From the NCBI RefSeq assembly GCF_001659605.2, contig NC_035168.2, positions 15,804,245-15,868,244 of the forward strand: DNA of 64,000 bases. Reading direction: 5' to 3'. The translations under genes and the position numbers were made by a program. Under the pieces are notes generated by a model. That model worked only from the letters and a program-made list of their open reading frames with translations, searched no databases and was not told where the DNA came from. This document shows, piece after piece, positions 1 to 10,700 of the stretch (the stretch's first letter is position 1; every line of letters begins with the position of its first letter). The DNA is from Manihot esculenta (lineage: Eukaryota > Streptophyta > Magnoliopsida > Malpighiales > Euphorbiaceae).

Positions 1-1636
1 GCAGCAGTCAAATCTTCCAATTTAGGCAGCAAGGTCTCATCAAGGCACACTTGCCTCTTCTGCGTTCAGCGTTTAAAATTCAAATGAAGGCTCCACCTAA
101 AAAGGAAAGACTGGACATATATCTTTACACTTCTGCACATTAATGACTGCATTCTCCTGCCTCTTTTGCAATCCATGCGCGCGCCACCTCTTCTGGAAGC
201 ATGATCCGCGCATCCTTTCTCTTCTGAAAGCCTTAGTACGTGCATATTTCCTTATGAACATCAAGCCACGACTTTTCTTCCTCTATTGGCAGCCTTGGAT
301 CGCTCTTCCTTCCTTTTCAAGCACAAGGTACGCTCCTTTCCTATTCTGAAGGCAATCTGCGCGCCAACTTCCTTCTGAAGCCTTGCAGTCCGATTCTTTC
401 CTCTTTTGCAACAACTTGGGCAGCAAGTTGCATATGGGCAGCACCTTGGGCAGCCTCTACACTAATTAGGAAGCAAGGTCAGCATCTAAACTTATTTAGG
501 AAGCACAATCTGCGCCTCCTTCCCTTTCTGAGAGCAAACCGCGCGCACCAACTTCCTTCAGCAGTGCATTTTCGCGCAGCCTTCCTTCTAAAGCCGAAAA
601 GCGCTATTCTTTCCTTTTCAGACACATCTTGGGCAGAAAATACCTCTTGGGCAGTAAGTATGACCTAGGGAAACACTTTTCAACTATAAAAAGCCATATA
701 AAAAGCCTCTACAGGGTCCCGAAGCTCCCCTTGGGAGACACCTACGAAATTCACATCTCTTCTTCTACCTTTCTTCTTTTCTTTTATTTTTGGTTTTTGT
801 TTCAGCCATGAGAGGCTGAAACCTCTTTTCTAGTTGAAGAACAAGTGAAGCTTTAGTTGTATTGTGGATTGAGAGACTTGGACTACATTGTTTATCTTTT
901 GTTATTCAGTATTCTTGTGATTTCATGCTTAAGGACATTATTGCTTTGTTATTTAAGATCTCCATTGATTCTTTGTTGCAAGGTAATATATTGTTGGTTT
1001 GAGTGATTTTAAGTCCGAAATTGCTTGATTTATTCAACCATAAGAACACTTGGTGCATCACCAAGGAAATCGCATGATCTAGTGTTGTCTCCATGCATGT
1101 GGGTGACTAGAATTGGTTCTCTCTATATCTTTATGCAATTGACTATTGTAAAAGGCCTAAGGCTCAAAGACGTTCTTTGGCAATTGTTAATTAGTAATTA
1201 ATTGGAGGACTTTTCCTAATTGATTTAATCTTAAAGAGAGACAATGGATGTGAGAAGCTTCTTCAATCTCCATGGCCAATTTATTGAATCAACAAAGGAA
1301 CATATGAGTCAATGATCAATCCTATCAACTAAAGTGAATCTGAATCTTCAACTAGAGCTTTTATCATTATTGTTTCCTCTTTATTTTTATTTGCTTTATT
1401 TATTTGCTTTCACCATTAGATTAATTGAATCAATCTCAAAACCCTTTTTTTTACTTTACTTGCACTTTATTTTCATTGTCTATTTATTTTCTGTTTGTTT
1501 ATTTGGTCTTGACAAGAAAGATAGGTAAGTATCAATTCCCTGTGGATTCGATCCTTTCACTACTATCTACAGTATTTATATTGTTGATAAATGAATTGAT
1601 TATTTTGACCGGCTTCGACAACCGCTCTGTCAACCA
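1..1636 (+). mobile_element. Athila/Tat-type gypsy LTR, 3' portion (start outside window)
   Basis: Non-coding stretch without a credible gene. Its 3' part (about 640-1636) parallels the LTR ending at 16525 feature by feature: a TATA-like tataaaaag near 685, a CT-rich leader, a 'ggtaatatattgttggtttg' block near 980, 'gacgttctttggcaa' near 1168, and a terminal 'ccctgtggattcgatcc ... cgacaaccgct' block at 1538-1630. That ending is typical of Athila/Tat-class plant gypsy LTRs. The two copies are related but clearly diverged, so they are probably different elements rather than one LTR pair. The first 620 bases are a degenerate series of 'ttcc-ttctgaagcc' and 'gcgcgcc' modules, as in an LTR U3 region. 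The right edge is cut by the chromovirus LTR fragment that follows. Confidence 0.6.
684..692 (+). promoter_or_regulatory. TATA-like box of the Athila/Tat-type LTR
   Basis: The string tataaaaag lies between the repetitive U3-like upstream part and a CT-rich leader, the usual place for the LTR promoter. A second box-like string follows at about 697. The equivalent position in the related LTR (15614-15620) also has tataaaa, which supports the assignment. No transcript evidence is available. Confidence 0.35.
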
Positions 1637-2335
1637 TGTTATGTTATGTTATGTAAGAGAAAGACCTGCGAGGCCCATTCTACGCCCCTGGCACAGTTGG
1701 ACCATGTAGGGGACTATTGGTGACAAATTCATCCTTGATGTGATTAGCTGTGATGTGATGCATTTCATGTTATCATATGTTTTAAATGTTTTATTATTCT
1801 GCTCACTGGGCTCTTGTAGCTCACCCCTCTCCCTTAACCCCCAGGTTTGCAGGTACAGGGTAGACCAGGAGGTCAGCAAGAGTAATGAAGTCTTGGTTAT
1901 GTAATAGATAGTGTGGACATGAAAAATTGTTGAGATGTTATGTATAAGTACAGTATAGAAATGTAATGATGTTCATGGATGTTAGAGGTGTGCTTGACCA
2001 TAGAATGTTGCTATCCCTTTTATTACATGATCTCAGATGTTTTATGATGTATATGTGAACCAACTCAATGCATGTTATGTCGCCCATTGTGGCATTGATG
2101 AGATCCCAAAGAGGGGTCAATGTTATGATTATGTTTATGTTCAGGGCATGTACAGGTTGAGGTTGGTACATGAGAAAATGAATGAAAGAAAAATTTTAAT
2201 TTTTATGTATGTTGTTGATCATGTGTGGGATTAAACAGGTTCTCAGGATGCATGTTAGGCTTGCTATGGGTCCCGGCGGCCTTAAGCCTACCTGGATCCT
2301 AGCGCCGGTAGCGGTCCGATTTTCGGGTCGTTACA
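1637..2335 (-). mobile_element. Inverted fragment of a chromovirus LTR
   Basis: This segment is the reverse complement of the first ~690 bases of the chromovirus LTR (compare 8399-9085). It ends exactly at the LTR terminus, reading ggtcgttaca at 2326-2335, the reverse complement of the TGTAACGACC start. It therefore points the opposite way from the LTR piece that follows. In the stretch mirroring 31440-31520 it resembles the LTR of element B more than that of element A, for example in the block 'gggatctcatcaatgcc'. It may come from a separate insertion or from an inversion involving a second copy. No gene is present. Confidence 0.8.
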
Positions 2336-3053
2336 AAACATACCCACATTGCTCATAAACACACATTAAACCCATAAACTCAAAACAACCTAAACATGCA
2401 TTTCTACTCCATAAACTTGCATAAAACTTGTTTAAAACACATCATAAGCTAGAGATCGACTCTTACCTCTTGAAGATCGAGAGTAGAGGCGATCTAACTT
2501 GGAGTTGGGAGAGATTTTTTAACTCTTTGGGTCTCCAAGCTCAAAAACTTGTTCTTTTGCTCAAATACCTTCAAATCGACATAAAACTTGTTAAAACCTG
2601 AAAGATCGGAAGGAAAAGCATTGGAAACAACCTTAGGAGAGCATGAACTCACCGTGGCCGAAAATGGGGAGAAAACCTCGCCCGTTTCGGCCATGGAGCT
2701 CTTATATAGGGGTTGCCAGACTACCTTTCGGCAGCCGAACGTGCCCCCACATCTCATGCATGTTCGGCGGCCGAACATGAGGTTCGGCGGCTGAACCTTT
2801 GAAATATTCGGAAGCCTAACTTGCCCTCCAAAACCATCCAATGTTCGGCGGCCGAACTTAAGGTTCGGCGGCCGAACCTGAAAATGTCTCCTTGGTCTTT
2901 TTCATACAAAACTCAAACTCCTTTTTACTTAAAACCATTAAAATACATAAAAACATTTTATGAAAACATGCTTTTACCCTTCTAGAGGTTTTCGACATCC
3001 AAATTCCACCGGACAGTAGGAATTCCGATACCGGAGTCTAGCCGGGTATTATA
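2336..3053 (-). mobile_element. Chromovirus A, left (3') LTR, truncated
   Basis: Nearly identical to 9983-10700, the matching end of the right LTR, so the two form the LTR pair of element A. By eye they differ by about a dozen substitutions plus small copy-number changes of the palindrome ttcggcggccgaa. About 1.6 kb of LTR is missing at its left, where it joins the inverted LTR fragment. The terminus reads gtattata instead of gtattaca. It is followed by ttctcccccccttaag, the complement of a purine-rich tract, as expected at the pol/3'LTR border of a minus-strand element. Confidence 0.85.
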
Positions 3054-3075
3054 TTCTCCCCCCCTTAAGAACATT
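3054..3075 (-). other. Polypurine tract of chromovirus A
   Basis: On the minus strand this reads as a G/A-rich run directly upstream of the 3' LTR, the primer site for plus-strand synthesis in LTR retrotransposons. The matching sites in elements B (33576) and C (40298) have the same purine run followed by the same 'gaatgttctta' neighbourhood. Confidence 0.55.
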
Positions 3076-3151
3076 CGTCCCCGAATGTTCCTAAACCATC
3101 ACATGCATAGCGTACAACACCTAAAACACATAAAACACATAGATGCTAACC

Positions 3152-5511
3152 TTAAAAGAGATGAGGATATTGCCGGAGCATAGACTCCCGTGTCTCCCAG
3201 GTACATTCCTCTATATTGTGGTGATTCCAAAGGACTTTAACCATTGGGATTTCCTTGTTCCTTAACTTTCTGATCTGGGTGTCTAGGATCCGTACTGGCT
3301 GCTCAACATAGGTGAGATCCTCTTGGATCTCCACATCAAGCTCACTAAAAACCCTGCTCGGATCTGACACGAACTTCCTCAACATGGAAACATGGAAAAC
3401 CAGATGGATTCTTTCCATTGAAGCAGGCAAGTCCAGCTTGTACGATACATTCCCAATCTTTTGCAAGACTTCAAAGGGTCTGATGTATCGTGGAGCTAGC
3501 TTACCTTTCTTTCCAAACTGAATCACCCCTTTCATAGGAGACACCTTTACCAATACCAGATCCCCCTCCTGAAACTCTACTTGTCTTCTGCGGATATCTG
3601 CATAACTTTTCTGTCTGCTTGCAGCAGTCTTGATCCTTTCTCTGATGACGGGTACCACCTTGCTGGTGATCTCTACTAGCTCAGGCCCTGCCAAGGCCTT
3701 TTCTCCAACTTCTTCCCAGCAAACAGGTGACCTGCACTTCCTTCCATACAAAGCTTCGTATGGGGCCATCCCTATGCTGGCATGATGGCTATTATTGTAG
3801 GCGAACTCCACCAAAGGTAGATGCTACCTCCAAGAACCTCCAAAATCCAGCACACACATTCTGAGCATATCCTCTATTGTCTGGATGGTCCTCTCTGATT
3901 GTCCGTCCGTCTGTGGATAAGCAGTGCTAAAATCCAACCTTGTACCCATAGCATCCTGCAGACTCCGCCAAAACCTGGAGGTGAACTGGGGCCCTCGATC
4001 AGATACTATAGAAACAGGGACCCCATGCAGCCTGACAACCTCATCAACATACACCTGCGCCAACTTGTCCACAAAATAGCCACTCCTAACAAGGATGAAG
4101 TGAGCAGATTTGGTGAGTCTGTCCACAATCACCCATATGGAATCCAATCTATTGGACGTCGCCGGTAACCCCACTACGAAGTCCATAGCTATGTTCTCCC
4201 ATTTCCACTCTGAAATAGGAAGCGGGTTGAGCATTCCAGCCGGCTTCTGATGTTCCAGCTTCACCCTCTGACACACTTCGCAAGCTGACACGAACTGTGC
4301 CACTTCTCTCTTCATAGCTGGCCACCAATAGACCTTCTTCAAATCTTGATACATTTTGGTGGCTCCGGGGTGAACGCTGTATCTTGCATTATGAGCCTCT
4401 CTCATAATGTCTCCCTTTAGCCCTATGTCATCTGGTACACATAGTCTGCTCCCATAGCGGAGAATCCCCTTGCTGTCGAATCTGAACTCACTATCTTTGC
4501 CTGACTGAACAGTCCTGGCAATCTTCACTAACTCTGGGTCCTCATGCTGTTTCTGCGCCACCTGCTCCAAAAACACGGGTGCCACTCTCATCTGGGCAAT
4601 CAAAGCACCTGTACCAGACAACTCCAACTGTAGACCTTCGTTAATGAGCTTGTAAAACTCCTTCACCACCGGCCTCCTCTCTGCTGATAAGTGGGATAAA
4701 CTGCCAAGTGATTTCCGACTTAAGGCGTCCGCCACAACGTTCGCCTTACCCGGATGGTACTGTATTTTGCAATCATAGTCACTAAGCACTTCACCCATCT
4801 TCTCTGTCTCAAATTCAGCTCTCTTTGACTCAGGATGTACTGCAGGCTCTTATGATCTGTGAAGATCTCAAATTTTACCCCATAAAGGTAATGCCTCCAC
4901 ATCTTGAGTGCAAAGATTACCGCTGCCATCTCTAGGTCATGTGTAGGGTAATTCAACTCGTGCTTCTTCAGTTGCCTAGAAGCATAAGCAATCACCCTTT
5001 CATTCTGCATTAGCACACAACCCAGTCCCACACGGGACGCATCACAATACACTGAGAAGTCTTCATTACTAGATGGCAAGGCGAACACTGGTGCTGAAGT
5101 CAACCTCTTCTTGAGCTCCTCAAAGCTCTCTTCACACTGGTCGGTCCACACGAACCTTTGGTTCTTCTTAGTCAGTCTGGTCATAGGAGCTGCTATCTTG
5201 GAGAAGTCCTGAACGAACCTCCTGTAGTAACCTGCTAAACCCAAGAAGCTCTTGATCTCTATTACAGTGGTGGGTCTAGGCCAGTTAGCCACAGCTTCCA
5301 CTTTCTTGGGGTCCACCTCTATTCCGTTTTCTGACACCACATTCCCCAAGAAAGAGATGCTCCTCAGCCAGAACTCACACTTGGAGAACTTGGCATACAA
5401 GCCATGTTCCCTCAAGGTCTGTAGAACTAACCTCAGATGATGGGCATGCTCCTCTGTATTCCTGGAATACACTAAGATATCATCTATGAAGACAATAACA
5501 AAGTGATCCAG
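3152..5511 (-). pseudogene. Chromovirus A pol, C-terminal part: RT end, RNase H, integrase, chromodomain
   Basis: Remnant of a Tekay/Del-type Ty3/gypsy pol. Reading 5' to 3' on the minus strand, one sees the RT catalytic FIDDI just after a stop at 5509-5511, RNase H (about 5110-4740), the integrase zinc finger with [10 protein letters not shown] and CEVCQRVK, the integrase core with [16 protein letters not shown] and TDGQSE, and a C-terminal chromodomain-like segment ([12 protein letters not shown] ... [10 protein letters not shown]). It is broken by a one-base deletion near 4795, just after RRWV, and by a stop near 3820 where elements B and C have Gln (SWRQHLP), a CAG-to-TAG change. One codon is missing in the STAFHPQ motif, which reads STAYPQ. 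It cannot encode a full enzyme. Confidence 0.92.
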
Positions 5512-6897
5512 CTATTGGCTAAATACTCTGTTCATGAGATCCATGAATGCGGCAAGGGCGTTGGTTAACCTGAACGGCATCACAAGGAAATCATAATGCC
5601 CATATCTGGTCCTGAAAGCTGTCTTTGACACATCTTCCTCTCTTATCCTTAGCTGATGGTACCCCGATCTCAGATCTATTTTGGAGAAACAACCTGCTCC
5701 GGCTAGCTGGTCAAATAGATCGTCGATCCTTGGCAACGGGTACTTATTCTTGATAGTGACCTTGTTCAACTGCCTGTAGTCGATACAAAGTCTGAGGGAT
5801 CCATCCTTCTTTTTCACAAAAAGCACTGGAGCACCCCAAGGTGAGGTACTCGGTCGGATGAAGCCCTTATCTACCAGATCTTGTAACTGCTCCTTAAGCT
5901 CCTTCAATTCTGCCGGTGCCATCCTGTAGGGAGGAATAGAGATCGGTCTAGTTCCAGGCATCAATTCGATTTCAAACTCTATCTCCCTAGCAGGTGGTAG
6001 TCCTGGAAGCTCCTCTAGAAAAACATCCTGAAATTCTTTGACAACTGGCACTGAGGCTGGCTCCCTGACCTGACTATCTAGCTCTCTCACATGAGCCAAA
6101 TACCCCTGACATCCCTTCCTAAACAACCTACGAGCCTGAAGAGCTGATATCAAACCTCTAGGTGTACCCCTCTTGTCTCCTCTGAAGACGACCTCTGACC
6201 CGTTCTGATCTCTGAACCTAACTACCTTGTCTCTGCAGTCCAAGGTAGCACCATGGGTAGATAGCCAATCCATCCCTAGAATGACGTCAAAATCTGTCAA
6301 ATCTAGAACCACAAGGTCGGCAGAAAGGCATCTTCCCTCAACAAAAACTGGACTGTACTGGCAGACTGACTCTGCCACTGACGGGTCACACTTGGATCCA
6401 CTGACCCATAGGGGACACTCTAACCCAGAGACTATCAGACCCAACCTCTCAACGGCTCTCGGAGCAATAAAAGAATGAGATGCACCCAGGTCCATTAATG
6501 CATACACATCAGAACACCCAATGATGAGATTACCTGACACCACGGTGTTGGATGTGTTAGCCTCCTGCTGTGTCATGGTGAAGATCCTGGCTGGAGCTGA
6601 TGGACCTTCACCTCGGGAACCAGAAGAAGAGGCTGCCCCTCTCCCTCTACCTCTGCCACTGCCCTGAGTTGTGGCTGGAGCTGCTGGCTGTGCCACACTA
6701 CCAGAAGCTGTCTGCTGGGGTTGGCCCATAAAAAGTGCTCTAGGACACTCCCGAGCCATGTGTCCCTCCTGTCCACATCTGAAGCATGCATTAGTCCCAG
6801 CCCGACACACTCCCTTGTGTGGCTTTCCACACCTTAGGCATTCTGTACCATCTGAGCCTGAGCTCGAGCCACCGCCTAATCCCAGACCGGATTTCAA
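5512..6897 (-). pseudogene. Chromovirus A gag zinc knuckle, protease and N-terminal RT
   Basis: An open 461-codon block. A CCHC zinc knuckle [15 protein letters not shown] lies at residues 38-52, preceded by a second knuckle-like CX2CX3HX3C at 20-31. The retropepsin motif is at about residues 133-144, reading [11 protein letters not shown] begins near residue 340, with [18 protein letters not shown] at 361-378. The reading stops after MNRVFSQ, where element B has Tyr (FSQYLDHF), so this is a nonsense change. The frame continues beyond the stop. Upstream it is separated from the main gag frame by an in-frame TAG near 6940. The start is arbitrary because this is the middle of a polyprotein. Confidence 0.9.
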
Positions 6898-6942
6898 CTT
6901 ACTCCAGAACTTGTTCTTCTTCGGCTTCTTGGTGGTGTTACT

Positions 6943-8127
6943 CTACTTCTTGCTACCTGAACTCTGAGAAGAGGGACCTGGCCCTCTTCTGCCTGGGGTC
7001 TTAACTCCTGAAGACTGGGTCACTGACTGCTTCACTGACCCCTCAATTATAGCACTAGCCTCCATCCTTCGACCCATATCCACCACAGTGTGGAAACTTT
7101 CCCTCTCAACTGACTGAATCAAAGAGGAGTACCTAGAATGCAGTTTCATAACATATCTCTTGGCTTTCTTCGAGTCTGTATCTAGAGCTTGCCCTGAAAA
7201 AGGTAATAGCTCCAAGAATTTATCCGTGTACTCCTCTACACTCATGTGTTCTGTCTGCCTTAGCTGCTCAAACTCAATCATCTTCAGTTCTCTAGAACTG
7301 TCTGGAAAAGCCCATCTAGCAAACTCATTTGCAAATTCCTCCCATGTCATGCCGTCTAGTCTTGGGTCCACATAACACTTGAACCATTCCCGTGCCTTTT
7401 TGCACTTTAAAGTGAACCCTGCCATCTTAATGGCCCTGCTGTCATCTGCCCCTAGCTCATCGGTTATCGTCTTCACTACCCTCAGGTACTCAAAGGGATC
7501 GTCCCCTGATTTGTATTTGGGAGCATCCAGCTTAAGGTAATCTGTCATCTTCACCTTGCTCCCACCGGCTGAGCTAGGTCTAGAAGGTTGAGCAACTGGG
7601 GCTGCTAGTTCTGTAGGTGGTGGAGGTGGGGGTGCAGCATTCCCCGAAGTGGGGTTTGCTGGGTTAGGATAGAAGGGTGAGGGTGGATAAGCTGGGTACT
7701 GTGGGTAAGGTGGATAGAAAGGTGGATAAGGCATGTAGGTAGGGTAGGGGTTAAAGCTGGAGTAATCCAATGTGCCTCCCATCGGATACCCTGAACCCTG
7801 TGGGAAGGGTGGATAATGGGGTGGAAAACCATACCCAGAGGCCTGAGCGCCTCCCTGTGACTCCCATGTCCCTTCTTCCGACATGCTAACATCCAGATTC
7901 CCATCCCTCCTCTAATCCTCTTCCATAACCTCCCTCACATCAGAAGAACTTCCTCCTCTATCTGTCCCCCTTCTGCTAGCATCAAAAGACCTTCTAGGGT
8001 CCCTTGACACTCTTTCTCTGCTTGCTCTACATGACATTGCCCTAAGCAATGCAGGAGGATGGGCATCAGTGCCCTCATCCTGGGGTGGTACTCCAGTCAA
8101 TCGTGCAGATCGACGAGTTCCTCTCAT
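6943..8127 (-). pseudogene. Chromovirus A gag
   Basis: Gag of the Tekay/Del-type element, which would form the virus-like particle. I chose the ATG at 8127 because MRGTRRSARLTGVPP matches the gag start of element C. An in-frame TAG at about 7912 splits it. The main open block then starts at 7884 with a Pro/Tyr-rich N-terminus (repeated YPP motifs), followed by the retrotransposon gag core (YLKLDAPKYKSGDDPFEYLR ... REWFKCYVDPRLDGMTWEEF ... FEQLRQTEHMSVEEYTDKFLEL). A further TAG ends the block at 6943, ahead of the zinc knuckle. The Pro/Tyr-rich leader is also present in element C. Confidence 0.9.
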
Positions 8128-8382
8128 CCTGTTTTCTGAAAAATAGTACACAACACTAAAAACATTAGCATCATATGGTTCATGTGGAAACACATGAACC
8201 TGCATCACATACATCGCATACATAGCATATCATTAATGCACATGCATAAAATCATGGCATTTCACATCATCATACAAGACAGGACTCAACATCCTATCCT
8301 AGTGGACATGATCTTCCTATTGTGCTTGACCTTCTAGAACATCTATGAGCCTGACACTCTAGGTCCGATCATGTGAACCTAG

Positions 8383-8395
8383 GGCTCTGAAACCA
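8383..8395 (-). other. Primer-binding site of chromovirus A (tRNA-Met type, mutated)
   Basis: On the minus strand this reads TGGTTTCAGAGCC, three bases inside the 5' LTR. The canonical site complementary to the 3' end of initiator tRNA-Met is TGGTATCAGAGC, which is intact in element C at 45488-45500. One base is therefore changed here. It fixes the 5' end of the minus-strand element. Confidence 0.8.
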
Positions 8396-8398
8396 CTC

Positions 8399-10700
8399 TG
8401 TAACGACCCGAAAATCGAACCGCTACCGGCGCTAGGGTCCAGATCGGCTTAAGGCCGCCGGGACCCGTAGCAAGCCTAACATTCATCCTGTGAACCTGTT
8501 TAATCCCATACATGAGCAACAACATACATAAAATTTCAAACTTTTCTTTTTCATCCATCAACCAAACTCAACCTGTGCATGCACCATACATAATCATGAA
8601 CATTAACCCACCTTGGAGTCCTCATCAAAGCTCCAATGGGGTGATATAACATGCATCAAGTTTGGTTAAACATAACTATCAATAAAAAGGTCATGTACTC
8701 ATGAAGGGATTACAACGTACTATGGTCAAGCACCACTCTATCCTTAAGAACATCATTACATTACATTTCTATACTGTACTGATACATTACATCATATTCA
8801 TGCCCACTTCTAACTAATACAATAACATAACTCTACTCCTGCTGACTTCCTGGTCTACTCTGTACCTACAAACTTGGGGGGTTAAGGGAGAGGGGTGAGC
8901 TATAAAGCCCAGTGGGCAGAATAATAAGAACATTATATTAATATTTCATGCTTTCATGGAATGCATCACATCACAAACATATCACATCAAGGATGAACTT
9001 GTCACCAGTAGCCCTCTACATATCCAATAGTGCCAGAACGTAGAATGGGTCCTAGTCTTTCTCTTACATAGCATAACATAACATTCCAATGTGCCAGAAC
9101 GTAGAATGGGTTCTGGTCTTTCTCTTACATAGTGCCAGCGAACGTAGAATGGGTCCCACTGGTCTTTCATTCCATACCGTACATATCATATCGTCACATC
9201 ATAGGTCGAGGGCTATGGGTCATCCAACATTCATCCACATCAACAACAAAATATGCAATGCAACATATTCGTGAATTCTAATGCAACAACCTGGTATATC
9301 TCATGGCATTAATGATGCGTGAATCATGCTAAAATGTCCATTATTTGCTTTAAAATGTAATGAGTTATTCCACTCACCTCTGGATAGCTCTGACCAGACA
9401 CTGGAGCAGCTGACTCACTGCTGGGATCCTCGGTTCCTTGGGTCCGAACCTACACAGGTGGACTCAAATGGGGGACCAAACATACATGAACATAACTCTA
9501 AACTACTCCCCAAAAACCCCCTAGAACATCATGAAACAACCATAGAAAAACATGCAAAGGAGAGCTGGACAGGACACTTTCGGCGGCAGGTTCGGCGGCC
9601 GAAAGTCCCTCCAGAGCCGAAAGTCAGGCAGGTTCGGCAGCACCTTCGGCGGCCGAAACTCTCAGACAGAGACGAAACTCATGCATGTTCGGCGGCACTT
9701 TCAGCGGCCGAAACTGCCCTCCAGAGACGGAAGTCCTCTTTCGGGGGCAGGCTTCGGCAGCCGAAGGCTGCCTCCACAAGCGGGTTCGGCGGCCGAAAGT
9801 TCCTCTGGCGGTCGAACCTGAGTTTCCCCAAGGTGGTAGAAACTCAGCTCTAACATGCACAAACGCCTCCCAAACCTTTCAAACATGCATAAACCTATTC
9901 TACAACACTCCCAATCATACACAAGTAGGCATACAAGTTCATAGGGGTCTCAAACTAGCCTAAACCCCAACTACAACACATCAAACATACCCACATTGCT
10001 CATAAACACACATTAAACCCATAAACTCAAAACAACCTAAACATGCATTTCTACTCCATAAACTTGCATAAAACTTGTTTAAAACACATCATAAGCTAGA
10101 GATCGACTCTTACCTCTTGAAGATCGAGAGTAGAGGCGATCTAACTTGGAGTTGGGAGAGATTTTTTAACTCCTTGGGTCTCCAAGCTCAAAAACTTGTT
10201 CTTTTGCTCAAATACCTTCAAATCGACATAAAACTTGTTAAAACCTGAAAGATCGGAAGGAAAAGCATTGGAAACAACCTTAGGAGAGCATGAACTCACT
10301 GTGGCCGAAAATGGGGAGAAAACCTCGCCCGTTTCGGCCATGGAGCTCTTATATAGGGGTTGCCAGACTACCTTTCGGCAGCCGAACGTGCCCCCACATC
10401 TCATGCATGTTTGGTGGTCGAACATGAGGTTCGGCGGTCGAACATGAGGTTCGGCGGCCGAACCTTTGAAATATTCGGAAGCCTAACTTGCCCTCCAAAA
10501 CCATCCAATGTTCGGCGGCCGAACCTGGAAATGTCTCCTTGGTCTTTTTCATACAAAACTCAAACTCCTTTTTACTTAAAACCATTAAAATACATGAAAA
10601 CATTTTTTGAAAACATGCTTTTACCCTTCTAGAGGTTTCCGACATCCAAATTCCACCGGACGGTAGGAATTCCGATACCGGAGTCTAGTCGGGTATTACA
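8399..10700 (-). mobile_element. Chromovirus A, right (5') LTR, complete
   Basis: A 2302-bp LTR beginning TGTAACGACC and ending GGGTATTACA on the plus strand. Three imperfect copies of a 'gccag(c)gaacgtagaatgggtcc ... ggtctttc' module lie at 9026-9170. A dense set of palindromes of the form ttcggcggccgaa lies at about 9576-9810 and 10380-10530. The open frames that these palindromes create (for example near 9326-9860) have no recognisable domain and are not genes. No exact target-site duplication can be read because the left LTR is truncated. Confidence 0.92.

Noticed and set aside
9326..9963. Several overlapping open frames on both strands rich in Arg/Gly/Pro
   Set aside because: They lie inside the chromovirus A LTR and arise from CG-rich palindromes that stay open in many frames. 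The same happens in LTRs B and C (32322-32878, 33034-33381, 39398-39676, 46837-47022). No domain.
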